Source: Eopsaltria australis (Eukaryota > Chordata > Aves > Passeriformes > Petroicidae). From it: 64,000 nucleotides of DNA. How positions within the stretch are numbered: the first letter of the stretch is position 1; each line of letters opens with the position of its first letter. The notes beneath the pieces are model-generated. The model was not told the origin of the DNA. It ran no database searches and worked only from the letters and a program-made list of their open reading frames with translations. The stretch lies in contig JAVTVJ010001329.1 in NCBI GenBank assembly GCA_034509425.1, forward strand, positions 372,001 through 436,000. The letters are read 5' to 3'. Shown here one piece after another: positions 24,614-33,690 of the stretch. Position numbers and translations under genes: made by a program.

Positions 24614-24923
24614 ATAGTTCTTAGCCACTGTGCTCTTCCAAACAGTTGCTGGTGTTGGGTTTTGTTTTTTAAAAATAGTAATTGTTCTGCTTAAAATGGG
24701 TTGAGGTTTCCTTCTTAAGCAGCATGGAAACTCTCACTATTTCCAGTCTTGCCTAGATGAAGCTGAATTCCTTAACATGTAGTTTGCCTTCCATATGTCT
24801 TCAGGTCAAGAAGAATTAAATATAGTTGATAAAGGCAGACCCACAGTCTTAAACAGATCGGGGTCAGCTGCTTTACATAGAAACATATATAAACACAAAA
24901 AATGTTATTTTATTTCAAGAGCA

Positions 24924-24929
24924 ATGTAC
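24924..24929. repeat. Target-site duplication ATGTAC (left copy)
   Basis: The six bases directly before the LTR repeat exactly at 30151-30156, showing insertion by a retroviral integrase. Confidence 0.92.
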
Positions 24930-25279
24930 TGTCGCACAGTTGGACACGAAGAAATCAGGCACTCAGGTCAGGTCAGAGCCACCAAGGCTGGGCAGGAGAG
25001 CAAAAGAGCCAAAGAGGGCCAGCCTCTCTTTATTCTTACATTTATACCTTTTTACAGACAACTATGGATTGGACAATGAGGTTTCCACCTCTCCAATTCC
25101 ATAGGTGAGAGAGACAGTCCATCAACCTTCTCCGTCCTTGGGAAAAAAATGACAAACAATACCAAAGGTGCAAAACAATCCTTAGCCAGTTAGCAAAATA
25201 CAGACTATGTTTACATAAAATGTATGAGAACCTTTTCTACTAAGTATCAACACAGCACACTGTAAAATTCAGGGTGACA
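24930..25279 (-). repeat. 3' LTR of provirus
   Basis: This 350-bp LTR pairs with the one at 29802-30150. Six substitutions and one A-run indel separate them. Its 5' end reads TGTCACCC where the partner has TGTCGCCC, a CpG decay change. Confidence 0.93.
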
Positions 25280-25476
25280 TCTCACCCTTTTTCCTTAAAA
25301 AAAAGAAAAAAAAAAGGAAAAAGAAAAATGAACAATGTTCATCCTATGTTTGTGGAAGGACCATCGGAGTGAACACTCTCTTCATCTGAGTCATCACTCA
25401 ATGTTCCACCCACTTGATCACTTTCATTCTGGTCACGGCTTCTACCCTGCTTGTTGTCCGGATTTTTCCTCTGTGG
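25280..25476 (-). other. Short spacer with polypurine tract; env absent
   Basis: Only 197 bp separate the integrase stop from the 3' LTR, and no env-like frame is seen. The polypurine tract AAGGAAAAAGGGTGAGA abuts the LTR at 25296-25280. A long T-rich run (on -) precedes it. Confidence 0.8.
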
Positions 25477-26175
25477 TCACAGGTCAGGACAGACACACCT
25501 TGCAGGTACCCAGCGCGCCCCAGTATCTGTGGACACACCAGTGTACCCGCGCCCCGACGCGATCAGATCGTAAGGACCTTCCCATTGCTTGGTGACTAAA
25601 TTCCTCACCCGAACCTTCGCTCGAGGCTGCTGTGCCTCGTCTGAAGCCTGCAACGAGAGATGGTGGTTCAAAATGACAGGATTATTGGAGTTCTGCGGTA
25701 CCGTAAGGCGCTTGATGGTATACAAAGCTTTTGCCAACCGACTGTGCGGGGTTTTACCCTGCATTCCCCGTTTTTGTTTTTGAAGCACCTGCTTCAGAGT
25801 GCCATGAGCACGCTCTACAATAGCTTGACCAGTTGGAGAATGGGGAATACCAAACTTGTGCGACACACCCCACAACTGCAGGAACCGCCTCACCTCTTTT
25901 GAGACGTAAGCAGGACCATTGTCGGTCTTCACGGTAGAAGGTTTGTCTAGAATGGCAAAGGCCTGCCTCCAGTGGGCAATGACATCGCGGCCCTTCTCTC
26001 CAGTGTGAGCGCAAGCCCACATGGCAGAGGAGAAGGTGCCCACTGTGACATGCACATACTTGAAAGGTGCAGCCAGTGCGTGACAGTCGTCACACGACTC
26101 GACAATGTCACGGGCCTCAGTTGGCGTCAACTGAAACTGCTTCTGCAGTGTATGTGTGTTCTGATGGAAAAGCCA
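25477..26175 (-). pseudogene. pol: Integrase, deleted around the first catalytic Asp
   Basis: The zinc-binding domain shows HQNTH and CDDC (HHCC). CDDC is followed after only about seven residues by FKYVHVTV, so the stretch that should carry the first catalytic Asp is missing. The second Asp (KTDNGPAY) and the Glu (IVERAH) are present with exactly 35 residues between them, the D35E spacing. A C-terminal segment with KVRVRNLVTKQWEGPY and RWVPARCV ends at a stop at 25477. The domain is also out of frame with RNase H. Confidence 0.87.
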
Positions 26176-26764
26176 TGCGATGCCTTGGCCTGTGCGAGTG
26201 TATCAGGCTGAGGTGCTACCCACGCTGGGTTAGCCAACTTGTCAGCCCTGACGTTACCTTCCGCTATGAACCCTGGCAAATTGGTGTGACTCCTTACATG
26301 CAGAACATAGTAGGGATGAACCTGTTCCTGAATGACACACCACAGGGCCTTCAGCAAATGAAACAGATCAACATTGTCGACCTTTTTCAAAATGGAATAA
26401 CTCAATCGCTTTGCTACGTCAGCCACATAGGCGGAATCCGTGACCAGATTGAAAGGTTGCTGGGAAAATCTTTGAAATGCCGTAAGAGCAGCTCTCAATT
26501 CAACCAATTGGGCTGAGCCAACCTCATGGCCTTCCAGAACCTGCCACTCAGATCCATCCTTCCAAGTAACAATGGCCTTTCCAGTTCTGCTGGAACCATC
26601 AGTAAAGACTGTTGGTCCTTGCACTGGCTCCTGACTGTGTTTGGGTCTCAGAGAAATCTCTGTGAGTTTTGCCACTTGTAGCAACTGGTGGCTGGGCAGA
26701 TGATACGTGATCTGCCCTGAAAAATTTTCTAGAGCACTTTGCAGTGATACACTGTTTTTGAAGC
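26127..26764 (-). pseudogene. pol: RT connection and RNase H domain of pol
   Basis: The frame opens after a stop near 26769 with connection-like sequence (SALENFSGQITYHLPS), then RNase H. Catalytic residues are visible as FTDGSS (Asp), VELRAAL (Glu), LVTDSAY (Asp) and GNVRADKLA (Asp), so all four acidic residues remain. The frame ends at 26127 because of a small frameshift before integrase. In an intact virus this domain removes RNA from the RNA:DNA hybrid. Confidence 0.85.
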
Positions 26765-26769
26765 TTCAA

Positions 26770-27162
26770 TCAAAATCTTCCCGCTGTACCAGTAGTACAA
26801 TTTTTGTGGGGTCTGCACCCATCAATTTTCAAACACCGTTGTTGGCATTTGACTATCAAACGAGCAATCAGCTCGAACAATGCAGTTGCCATCTTCTGCA
26901 GCTGATGGGGCAAAAAGACCCATTCCAGGACGTGCAAAAATCAGACCATTTGTCACTCCATTGGCCAGTGATACCTGTGGGTTGCAAATCTAGAGTGGTG
27001 ATGAACACACTTGTGAAGGGCTTCTAGTTTATCTTTAGGAAGGGACCACTGTTCTTGACAGATTGGTTTGTCCCACAACCACCGTATAGGAGGCGTAAGA
27101 CACACTGCGCGCTTCAACACAGTGGCCCCAAATGAAAATCTGTCCCGATGCACACTCCTCAC
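26770..27162 (-). pseudogene. pol: Reverse transcriptase fragments, catalytic palm missing
   Basis: 27162-26953 reads like the N-terminal edge of RT (QWSLPKDKLEALHK). A different frame then carries thumb-like sequence (FLHVLEWVFLPHQLQK, FELIARLIVKCQQRC). The fingers and palm with the catalytic YxDD box are absent, implying a deletion near 26950-27020 plus frameshifts. It cannot encode an active RT. Confidence 0.72.
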
Positions 27163-27935
27163 GCCGCCATGACCTCCCTCCCCCAGAGGTTAAAACCAGT
27201 TTCAGTAACATGAGGCCTAATCACGGCTGTCTGTCCCTCTGAGTTCGTTATTACCACCGGCTTCTGGCTCACGCAGCAGCGCTTCGTCCCTCCCAATCCC
27301 GCTACAGATGCCCCCACTGGGTCCAATGGCCACTGCGGAGGCCAAGCGGCTAGGGAGAGAATTGTGACGTCCACACCGGTGTCAAGAAGCCCACGGAGAG
27401 AGATCTTTGACGGTGTAGCATCAGGGATGGACAGTGTGCATTGCATCTCAGGATGTTGTTTGGTCATGACAGCAGTCCAGTGAACCTGACGTGGTCCAGT
27501 GGAACCAAAGCAACCGTCTCCTCATGACCTTGGTTCTGTTCTGTGAACAGAAAACTCAAAAGGGACAAGTTGAGCAATTCATGTTTTTTCAGGAATTGTG
27601 ACCAGGGGGGTGGGTGTGGAAACCATGGCAAAGATGCGTCCTGTATAATCCGCATCAATGAGTCCCAGATGCACAATGACACCCTGAATGGTGGCACTAA
27701 ATCTCCCCCTTTGGAAAGCACTCGTGCCACTGCCCAAGGGATCAAAAGCATCTAAAGGGACCTTGTGCACTGCGCACGACTCTAAGACTACTGTTGCTGC
27801 TGTGCTGACATCCACACCTGCTGAGCCACTGGTGGTGGCTGCGAGCTGGCCCAGCAGACCTCCATCGGCTCTAGGGTTTGCAGAGACATTTATGTCTGAG
27901 CACGTCTCCCCTGCGTGCTCTGCCACCCATTTCCC
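27159..27935 (-). pseudogene. pro: pro region: dUTPase plus aspartic protease
   Basis: This is the -1 frame after gag. dUTPase hallmarks in order are GSAGVDV, an altered GRFS at the second motif, GLIDADYTG, QLVPF and a Gly-rich tail GDGCFGSTG in place of a GG-F pair. Two in-frame stops, one at 27579-27581 and one just before the Gly-rich tail, break the dUTPase C-terminus. Protease follows in the same frame with no stop to 27159: LLDTGVDVTIL has the catalytic DTG, and the end reads FNLWGREVM. dUTPase would hydrolyse dUTP, and protease would cleave Gag-Pol. Protease looks complete by eye, but no start codon of its own is expected because it is reached by frameshift. Confidence 0.85.
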
Positions 27936-29734
27936 GAGCTCGATGAAAACTGACCTTTACCAGAAACTCCAGCTTTGCACTCCATTGCAGTGTGGTTTAG
28001 TTTTCCGCACTTTGGACAGAGAAACATGACAATCCTGCCTTTCTGCACTTTCTTTCTTGGTTTCTTTCTACATTTAGCACTCCTTTGCTTCCACTGCCCA
28101 CCTTGCGGCCCTGACCAGGCTGGCCACGGGGCAGTAGCCAGGGCAACCACTTTATGACCGGCAGTGCTCACATTTTTGCAGGCTTCATCCATCTGCATTA
28201 CCGAATTTTGACCAGCACCGAGAAAAACAAGAAAGTTCTGCAACCCTTGTGATTCTGCAGCATCTGCTGTATCCTGTCCCTTGCTTATCACAGGGACTTG
28301 AGCTGGCACAGGGCTCTGAGATCTGCTGGCACATGCCTCACGGCGACGGGCTTTAGGACAATCATAGATTTCCTCTGCTTTCGCCTTATCTCTGGCGCGT
28401 GCCGTCACCCTACACTCCGGCAGGGCCCAGAGACCATCGGACACAGACGCGCTCTCCCGGGAACTGTCCCGGGACGGCTGCAGCTTCTTCGCTGTTTCAC
28501 CGCCTGCACCGAAAACAAACGCTTTGGGACTCGCTTCCTTTTCAGCTTTTACAGCTTTTACTTGTTTACGATGTCCCGCGGACAAAACTGCTGAGTCATC
28601 GCTGCCGGAGCCCGCGCTGTCCATCACTGAAGGGCGGGGCGAGGCTCGGCCCCTTTTCCCCGGCCCTGCACAGGGGGGTGCCAGCCCGCTGGGAGCGGCG
28701 GCTCCTCTAGGGCGGCTGTGCAGTGCTGCACCAAAGCAAAGGATCCGGATGGGGGTGGGCAGAATTCCGCCACCCGGCGGGGAGTGGGAGGGGAAAAAAG
28801 CGCACCTTCTGCCGCGTCAGGAGCCAGCAGCAGGGTCCCGGGGGTGCTCCCCGCCCCGGAGCCCCCGGAGCTCAGCTCGGCGGCCGCCTGAGCGCTGCCG
28901 TGCCCGCACGCCTCAGGCGGCGGGCAGCTCGGGGATCGGAGCGGTTCCTCTGCCCCTGCGGGAGGCGGGGGCAAGCCGTGCCATTGCCCGGCTCTTCGCC
29001 GGCTACATCATCAGCTTCAGACAGCGATTTGATTTCTGCCCCCGCCGCGCCAGGGGGCAGCCAACAAGAACACCACAACTAGGGCATTCCACTGTGCAGG
29101 CTTTCCAATTCTGCACAGGAAAGGCGCAGGGAGGGGGCATTTCTCGCTGCCCCGTCTCCCCCGCCGTGCGGGGGGCGGTGACACCCGCTCCGCCGGTTCC
29201 CTGGAGTCGGGAAGGGGCGAAGCCTCCACGCCGACTCCGCGGGACTTTCCAAAGCCAATCTCCGTATGGAAATCGGGGGGCTACCAAGCCAAATGCTCTC
29301 TGGGGGGGGCCGTTTCCGCCCTCACAGTCTGGGCTAGGGGTTCCGGGCTCAGATGCTGGCTCCGAGCCACGCTCTTCTTCTTTCACCCCCCCAAACAGCT
29401 CGGAGAATCCTCCGAGCGAGCTGGCAGGCGTAATTCTGCCAGAGGGGCTCTCCTGGCTTTGGATAACAGAATTCACCTGTCTCCAAGTTACTAGTAATTT
29501 AGCCATCGTTTGACTATATGTCTCCGATAGCAGACCTTTCAATTCTTTTCCCATGACCGTCCATGTCTCTTTAGACAGGAATTTTCCATCGTCAGGGAAA
29601 AACCCCATCACCTTGGTCCAAAAATATAATTGCTCTAAATTTGACCTGCAAAAATTCCTGTTCTCGCTTTCTAAGAATATTTTGAGAACTTCCAACACCA
29701 AAGCATCGCTCGGGGACATCTTAGAGACCCCCAT
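27890..29734 (-). pseudogene. gag: gag remnants (matrix-like start, Pro-rich region, nucleocapsid)
   Basis: The start at 29734 reads MGVSKMSPSDALVLEVLKIF, with Gly2 suitable for myristoylation, and a matrix-like helical domain follows. The frame stops at 29003-29005. The middle (about 29003-28627) is GC-rich and Pro/Ala-rich, and is open only in shifting frames. The original frame reopens near 28627 and carries a charged region, a short capsid-like tail (near QMDEACKNVSTAGHK) and one perfect CCHC zinc knuckle, CPKCGKLNHTAMEC, at 28018-27977. The capsid N-terminal domain and the major homology region are not seen, so most of capsid is deleted. The frame ends at 27890. Confidence 0.82.
27929..27935 (-). 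promoter_or_regulatory. gag-pro -1 frameshift heptamer GGGAAAT
   Basis: In the gag frame the bases fall as G GGA AAT, the X XXY YYZ pattern for -1 slippage. The dUTPase/protease frame is exactly the -1 frame relative to gag and is open from here. The gag stop follows about 40 nt later. Site and frame agree; activity is inferred. Confidence 0.62.
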
Positions 29735-29781
29735 AATTCTTTAAATTTTTCACCTGAGCTTTACCTGAGCTTTGTTGCAGT

Positions 29782-29799
29782 TCCCCGTACAGGCCACCA
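29782..29799 (-). other. Primer-binding site, tRNA-Ile-like
   Basis: Two bases after the 5' LTR, - reads TGGTGGCCTGTACGGGGA. It fits the 3' end of a vertebrate tRNA-Ile (AAU) with one mismatch, judging from memory of that tRNA. The TGG start and position are as expected for a PBS. The tRNA assignment is inferred. Confidence 0.65.
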
Positions 29800-29801
29800 G
29801 A

Positions 29802-30150
29802 TGTCGCACAGTTGGACACGAAGAAATCAGGCACTCAGGTCAGGTCAGAGCCACCAAGGCTGGGCAGGAGAGCAGAAGAGCCAAAGAGGGCCAGCCTCTC
29901 TTTATTCTTACATTTATACCTTTTTACAGACAACTATGGATTGGACAATGAGGTTTCCACCTCTCCAATTCCATAGGTGAGAGAGACAGTCCATCAACCT
30001 TCTCCGCCCTTGGGAAAAAAATGACAAACAATACCAAGGTGCAAAACAATCCTTAGCCAGTTAGCAAAACACAGACTATGTTTCCATAAAATGTATGAGA
30101 ACCTTTTCTACTAAGTATCAACAGAGCACACTGTAAAATTCAGGGCGACA
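29802..30150 (-). repeat. 5' LTR of provirus
   Basis: This 349-bp LTR starts TGTCGCCC and ends GTGCGACA on -, with TGTCGC/GCGACA inverted ends. It contains an inverted CCAAT at 29940-29944, TATAAAT at 29912-29918 and AATAAA at 29901-29906. The TATA box and poly(A) signal lie very close together. It could drive transcription on - through the provirus toward CPLANE1. Confidence 0.93.
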
Positions 30151-30156
30151 ATGTAC
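30151..30156. repeat. Target-site duplication ATGTAC (right copy)
   Basis: Exact match to 24924-24929. Host 3' UTR sequence resumes here. Confidence 0.92.
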
Positions 30157-30230
30157 AACTGTTTTACTTTTGTATTTAATATTTAACATGAAGTTATTTT
30201 TGTAACATAAGAGTTGTGATAAACTGGTTT

Positions 30231-30236
30231 AATAAA
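30231..30236 (+). terminator. CPLANE1: CPLANE1 poly(A) signal AATAAA
   Basis: A canonical AATAAA sits in AT-rich host sequence 75 bp past the provirus. It is the first one on + after the stop outside the inserted element, and a GT/T-rich stretch follows. Confidence 0.65.
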
Positions 30237-30240
30237 AGTG

Positions 30241-32037
30241 ATTTTATTAGTTTCTGCTGCAAATGATTTACACGTGTAGCACTATTAACTATTGCTGTGT
30301 AGCACTAGCACTATATGTGTACATGTGCACTACCCTCATACTTTAAACCCAGGCTACTCATGCAGTAGCTTTGAAAAATCTTAGAAGAGTTTGAATGATT
30401 GATAGAAAGAGGTACAAATAGTCAGAAATGAAAATGAAAAAGAGGCTTTAGATAGGAAAGTTGGGCAGCAGTGTGAGACACAAAGGGCAAGTACTTACTG
30501 GGGTAAAAACAATATTTCTGTTTGTCCATCTGCAGGATGCTGCTCTTTAGAGCTCCTCCAGCAACCCCCAGGGGTTTGTAGAAAGATTTCCCATATGCTC
30601 AGTGACCATCAAGTGGTTGTGATTCCTGAACAGATGCAGCTGTGCTGACTTTTTCCCAACAGCTGTAGTTTTTATTTTTGTTGTGGAGAAATCCGAAGTT
30701 TTCATGGAAGTCAAAGGTGTGTTAATTTCCAGTGGTTAATTGCTGTCACCCCAAACTGTAATGGTTGAAAACCCTAAAAATTTCATGTTTCCAAGTGAAG
30801 CTGTATCTTGGCAAACATTAAAAAATAAGGTTCAGAGAGAGACTTACAGGATTACACATGTGCCAGAATAGAGCTGACAGTTCCTGTAGGCTCAGAGGTC
30901 CAGACTGGCCATGTTTTTTTAGCAATCCTCAGAATCCACATCAGCTATTCTCACAGTATGGACCAGAGTGCAACACTCAGTGTTGCGTTTGATCTTCAAA
31001 TGGAAGGGGCCAGTGCCTTCAAAGAGCCCGTCCAAGCATGAAACTGTGAGTTTACCCAAAGTGTAATACTGTGTTTCTTCAGAGTGATCCTGAAGAAACA
31101 AATAGTCGGAAGTATTTTCTTTTCCTAGTGGAAAAATACTGTTTTAGCCACGTGTGGAAATCTTATGCCCACAGCCAGCTGTGAGAAGGAAGAGAAAGCA
31201 CTGAGTCCATTTCATTTTAACAGTGGTAAAGGAAATACTTTCTTGACGTGCCTCCAGATCCACAGCATCACAAATCATTAACACAAGGGCAGGGAGGCAG
31301 CTCAAAGGCCTCCTGGTCAGGTTGTCAGCACTGAGCTCACACTTTGCCTGAGCTGTGACAGCAGCAGAGCCTGTGCAGGCAGAGCTGCCCCTGCAGGGCC
31401 AGAGAGAGAGAAAAAGCACTTGTGACACATGGGAAGATTATCAAGAGCCATCTCTCAACCAAGCCGCTTCTGTGGACTCACAAAAATTTTCTTGCAGTTT
31501 CTCTTCTGTGATGCCCCCTTTTAGGGCTGACAAGGAGGGAATTGTTTAGAAAGCCTTTTTCTGAGAGAAGCAGATAGTCATTTGAAATCGATGAAATCTT
31601 GAAATAGACATTAAAAAACGCTTGAGGAGGTCTAGTGTCATAGACGTTATGAGGATCAAACAAGTAAAAATCTGTTAGATCATTGCAACCTTTTAGAAAC
31701 AAATTTTAAAAATCCCATTTCCTCTACTGTCCTAGTAAAGGTAGTCAAAATACAACTGTATATGTATTTACAAATCTGAACTGGTTTACAGTTTAATTGC
31801 CTTATTACTTGCTTAACTGTTCAGGGCCAAAGTTTCTCTTGCAAAGCTGAAAGAGAAGTTAATGCTTATGTTCAAATTTGAAGGCTTAAGATTTTTCTCA
31901 AGCATCAAATCACGGGACTTGAAACTTTGGAAAAGGATGAAGTTGGTAAATTTTCTTCTTTGTCCAGCCTGTCTCATTTTTGCCATCCCTTTGGGGTTTT
32001 TTGTTAGTTGTTCGTGTTTTTCTGATCATAGCCTCTC
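30241..32037. other. Intergenic, nothing recognised
   Basis: AT-rich sequence past the CPLANE1 poly(A) signal. No gene, known repeat or long conserved frame was seen. Confidence 0.45.
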
Positions 32038-32515
32038 ACCTGTTCCAGTGGCTTGCCACCCTCAAGAGAAAATATTTCTTCTCCATATCTAGCCTGAGTT
32101 AATCCTCTTTTAGTTTAAACCCATTTCCCCTTGTCCTACAACTTTTTTTCCTGCCCTTGTAAAAAATCCCTTTCCAGCTTTCTTTTGGGGCCCCTTTACG
32201 TACTGGAAGGAGCTCTGAGGTCCCCCCAGAGCCTTCTCTTTTCCAGATTGGACAATCCCAACTCTCTCAGTCTGTCCTTGGAGCAGACGTGCTCCGTCCC
32301 TCTGATCATCTTGGTGGCCTCCTCTGCACTGGCTCCAGCAGGTCCCTGTCCCTCCTGTGCAGGGACCCCAGCTCTGGATGCAGAGCTCCAGGTGGGTGTC
32401 ACCAGAGCAGAGCAGAGGGGCAGAATCCCCTCCCTGCCCTGCTGCCCACGGGGCTCTGGATGCAGCCCAGGACACGTTTGGCTCTCTGGACTGGGAGTTT
32501 CCTGGATTCCTAAAA
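32038..32515 (-). repeat. CR1 LINE fragment, minus orientation
   Basis: Read on -, it has the CR1 3' region phrases GCTGCATCCAGAGCCCCGTG, AGAGAAGGCTCTGGGGGGAC and GTAGGACAAGGGGAAATGGG. The 3' end with the octamer repeat is missing. Long open frames here are chance frames in GC-rich repeat sequence. Confidence 0.75.
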
Positions 32516-32899
32516 ATACTTAACATTCCCAAGCAAATGTATGTTTACACTTCACATAGAATAAATCTTTAGAAACATAACTTTGTTTAGTGTAATTTTG
32601 GGTTAGTGGCCAGAATGGGAAATCTTCAAAGTAGCCTCTTTAGGAAAATAAGAAGAAAACTGAAGAATAACATTGCCACACACAAACAAAATCCTCGATG
32701 TTCAGTTACAGTGTCAGCTCGATGTATTTGTCAACAATCTGGATGCTGGAGTTGAATGCACCAGAAGCAATTTGCTGATCCAGACTGGGAGGTGCTGTGG
32801 ATTCTTTTGAGGGACAAGAGGCCTTGCAGAGGAATTAAGATAGATTGGAGCACTGAGCAATCTTAAATGGGGTGAAATTTGGCAAGTCCAAATGCTGAA

Positions 32900-33690
32900 T
32901 TCTGCACCTAGAATGGAGTAACACCGGGCACAGGGCTAAAGTGGGAGAGAAGTGGCTGGACAGCTCAGAGGGACATGGGGCTGGCTGCTGCTGGGCTCAG
33001 TCTGGGTCAGCAGTGCCCAGGCAGCCCCGAGGACAAACCCCACCCCAGAGCACCGAGCACGGCACAGCCGGCCCTGAGAGGGGATGGCCCCACTGGGCTC
33101 AGCCTGGGACGGCCTCACCATGGGCCCTCCTGGGCCCTGCAGGTGGAAAAGGATGGGAAGGCCCTTCAGTGCATCCTGAGGAGGGCAACAAAGCTGGAAT
33201 CTCCTGTGAGGAGCAGCTGAGGACTTTGGGCTTGTCCACTTGGGAGAAAGGGAGGCTGAGGGGAGAGCTGCTCTCTGCAGCTTCAAGAGGAGGGGAAGGA
33301 CAAGGGGAGGTGCTGAGCTCTTCTCCCTGGCATCCTGGGGCAGGACACATGGGAATGGTTCAGAGCTGAAGCAGGAGAGGTTCAGACTGGATACTGGGAA
33401 GCATTTCATTACCACAAGGGTTGTGGGTGGTCACATAGAAGAGCAGGCATCCTGGAGAGGTGGTTGATGCCCCAAGTCTGTCAGTGTTCAAGAGGCATTT
33501 GGACAGTGCCCTTAGCAATCAACTTTAACCTTTGGTCAGTTCTTTGGATTAGCAAAAAGGTCTTTGAAAGTGGCAGTTGGATTAGATGATTGTTGTAGGT
33601 TCCTTCCAACAGAAGCAGTTCAGTTCTATTCTAGTCTAGTCTAGTCTAGTCAATTCTATTCTAGTCTGTTCTGTTCGGTTCTGTTCTAAT
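32900..33690 (+). repeat. CR1 LINE 3' part, plus orientation, with TTCTA-like tail
   Basis: It has CR1-like phrases such as TGTGAGGAGCAGCTGAGGAC, GAGGTTCAGACTGGATACTG and TTGGATTAGATGATTGTTGT. It ends in a degenerate (TTCTA/GTCTA)n tract at 33626-33690. It is diverged and faces the minus-oriented CR1 copy 400 bp away. Confidence 0.75.

Larger units (their letters stand above)
24930..30150 (-). mobile_element. Class II (betaretrovirus-like) defective ERV provirus, antisense in CPLANE1 3' UTR
   Basis: This 5221-bp provirus has two near-identical LTRs (350 and 349 bp, TG...CA ends), flanked by the 6-bp direct repeat ATGTAC. In its own 5'-to-3' direction (window -) the order is LTR, PBS, gag remnants, dUTPase, protease, RT fragments, RNase H, integrase, PPT, LTR. 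A dUTPase upstream of protease and 6-bp duplications are class II traits. Missing parts: most of capsid, the RT fingers and palm, the integrase segment around the first catalytic Asp, and env. Several frameshifts and stops are present. The LTRs differ at 6 substitutions and one 1-bp indel, about 1.7 percent. The gag part is much more GC-rich than its surroundings. Confidence 0.93.
24614..30236 (+). other. CPLANE1: CPLANE1 3' UTR interrupted by provirus
   Basis: Host 3' UTR sequence runs 24614-24929 and resumes at 30157. Removing the provirus and one ATGTAC copy leaves about 390 nt from stop to the AATAAA at 30231. An ATTAAA at 24815-24820 could give an earlier end before the insertion. Confidence 0.7.

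Noticed and set aside
25280..25476. Possible env start between integrase and the 3' LTR
   Set aside because: There are only 197 bp, mostly a T-rich run and the polypurine tract. No signal peptide or envelope motif is seen.
27170..27195. Pro-pol slippery site near the protease stop
   Set aside because: The RT frame is -1 from protease as expected, but the candidates seen (GGTTTTAAC, TGGGGGAGG) do not fit X XXY YYZ in register.
28524..29513. 329-codon open frame on + across the provirus gag region
   Set aside because: It runs antisense to gag in very GC-rich DNA where stops are rare. It has no promoter and no recognised motif, so it is treated as a shadow.
32131..33467. Several 100-160 codon frames on both strands
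   Set aside because: They lie inside the two CR1 repeats and lack CR1 ORF2 motifs. GC-rich repeat sequence explains the open frames.
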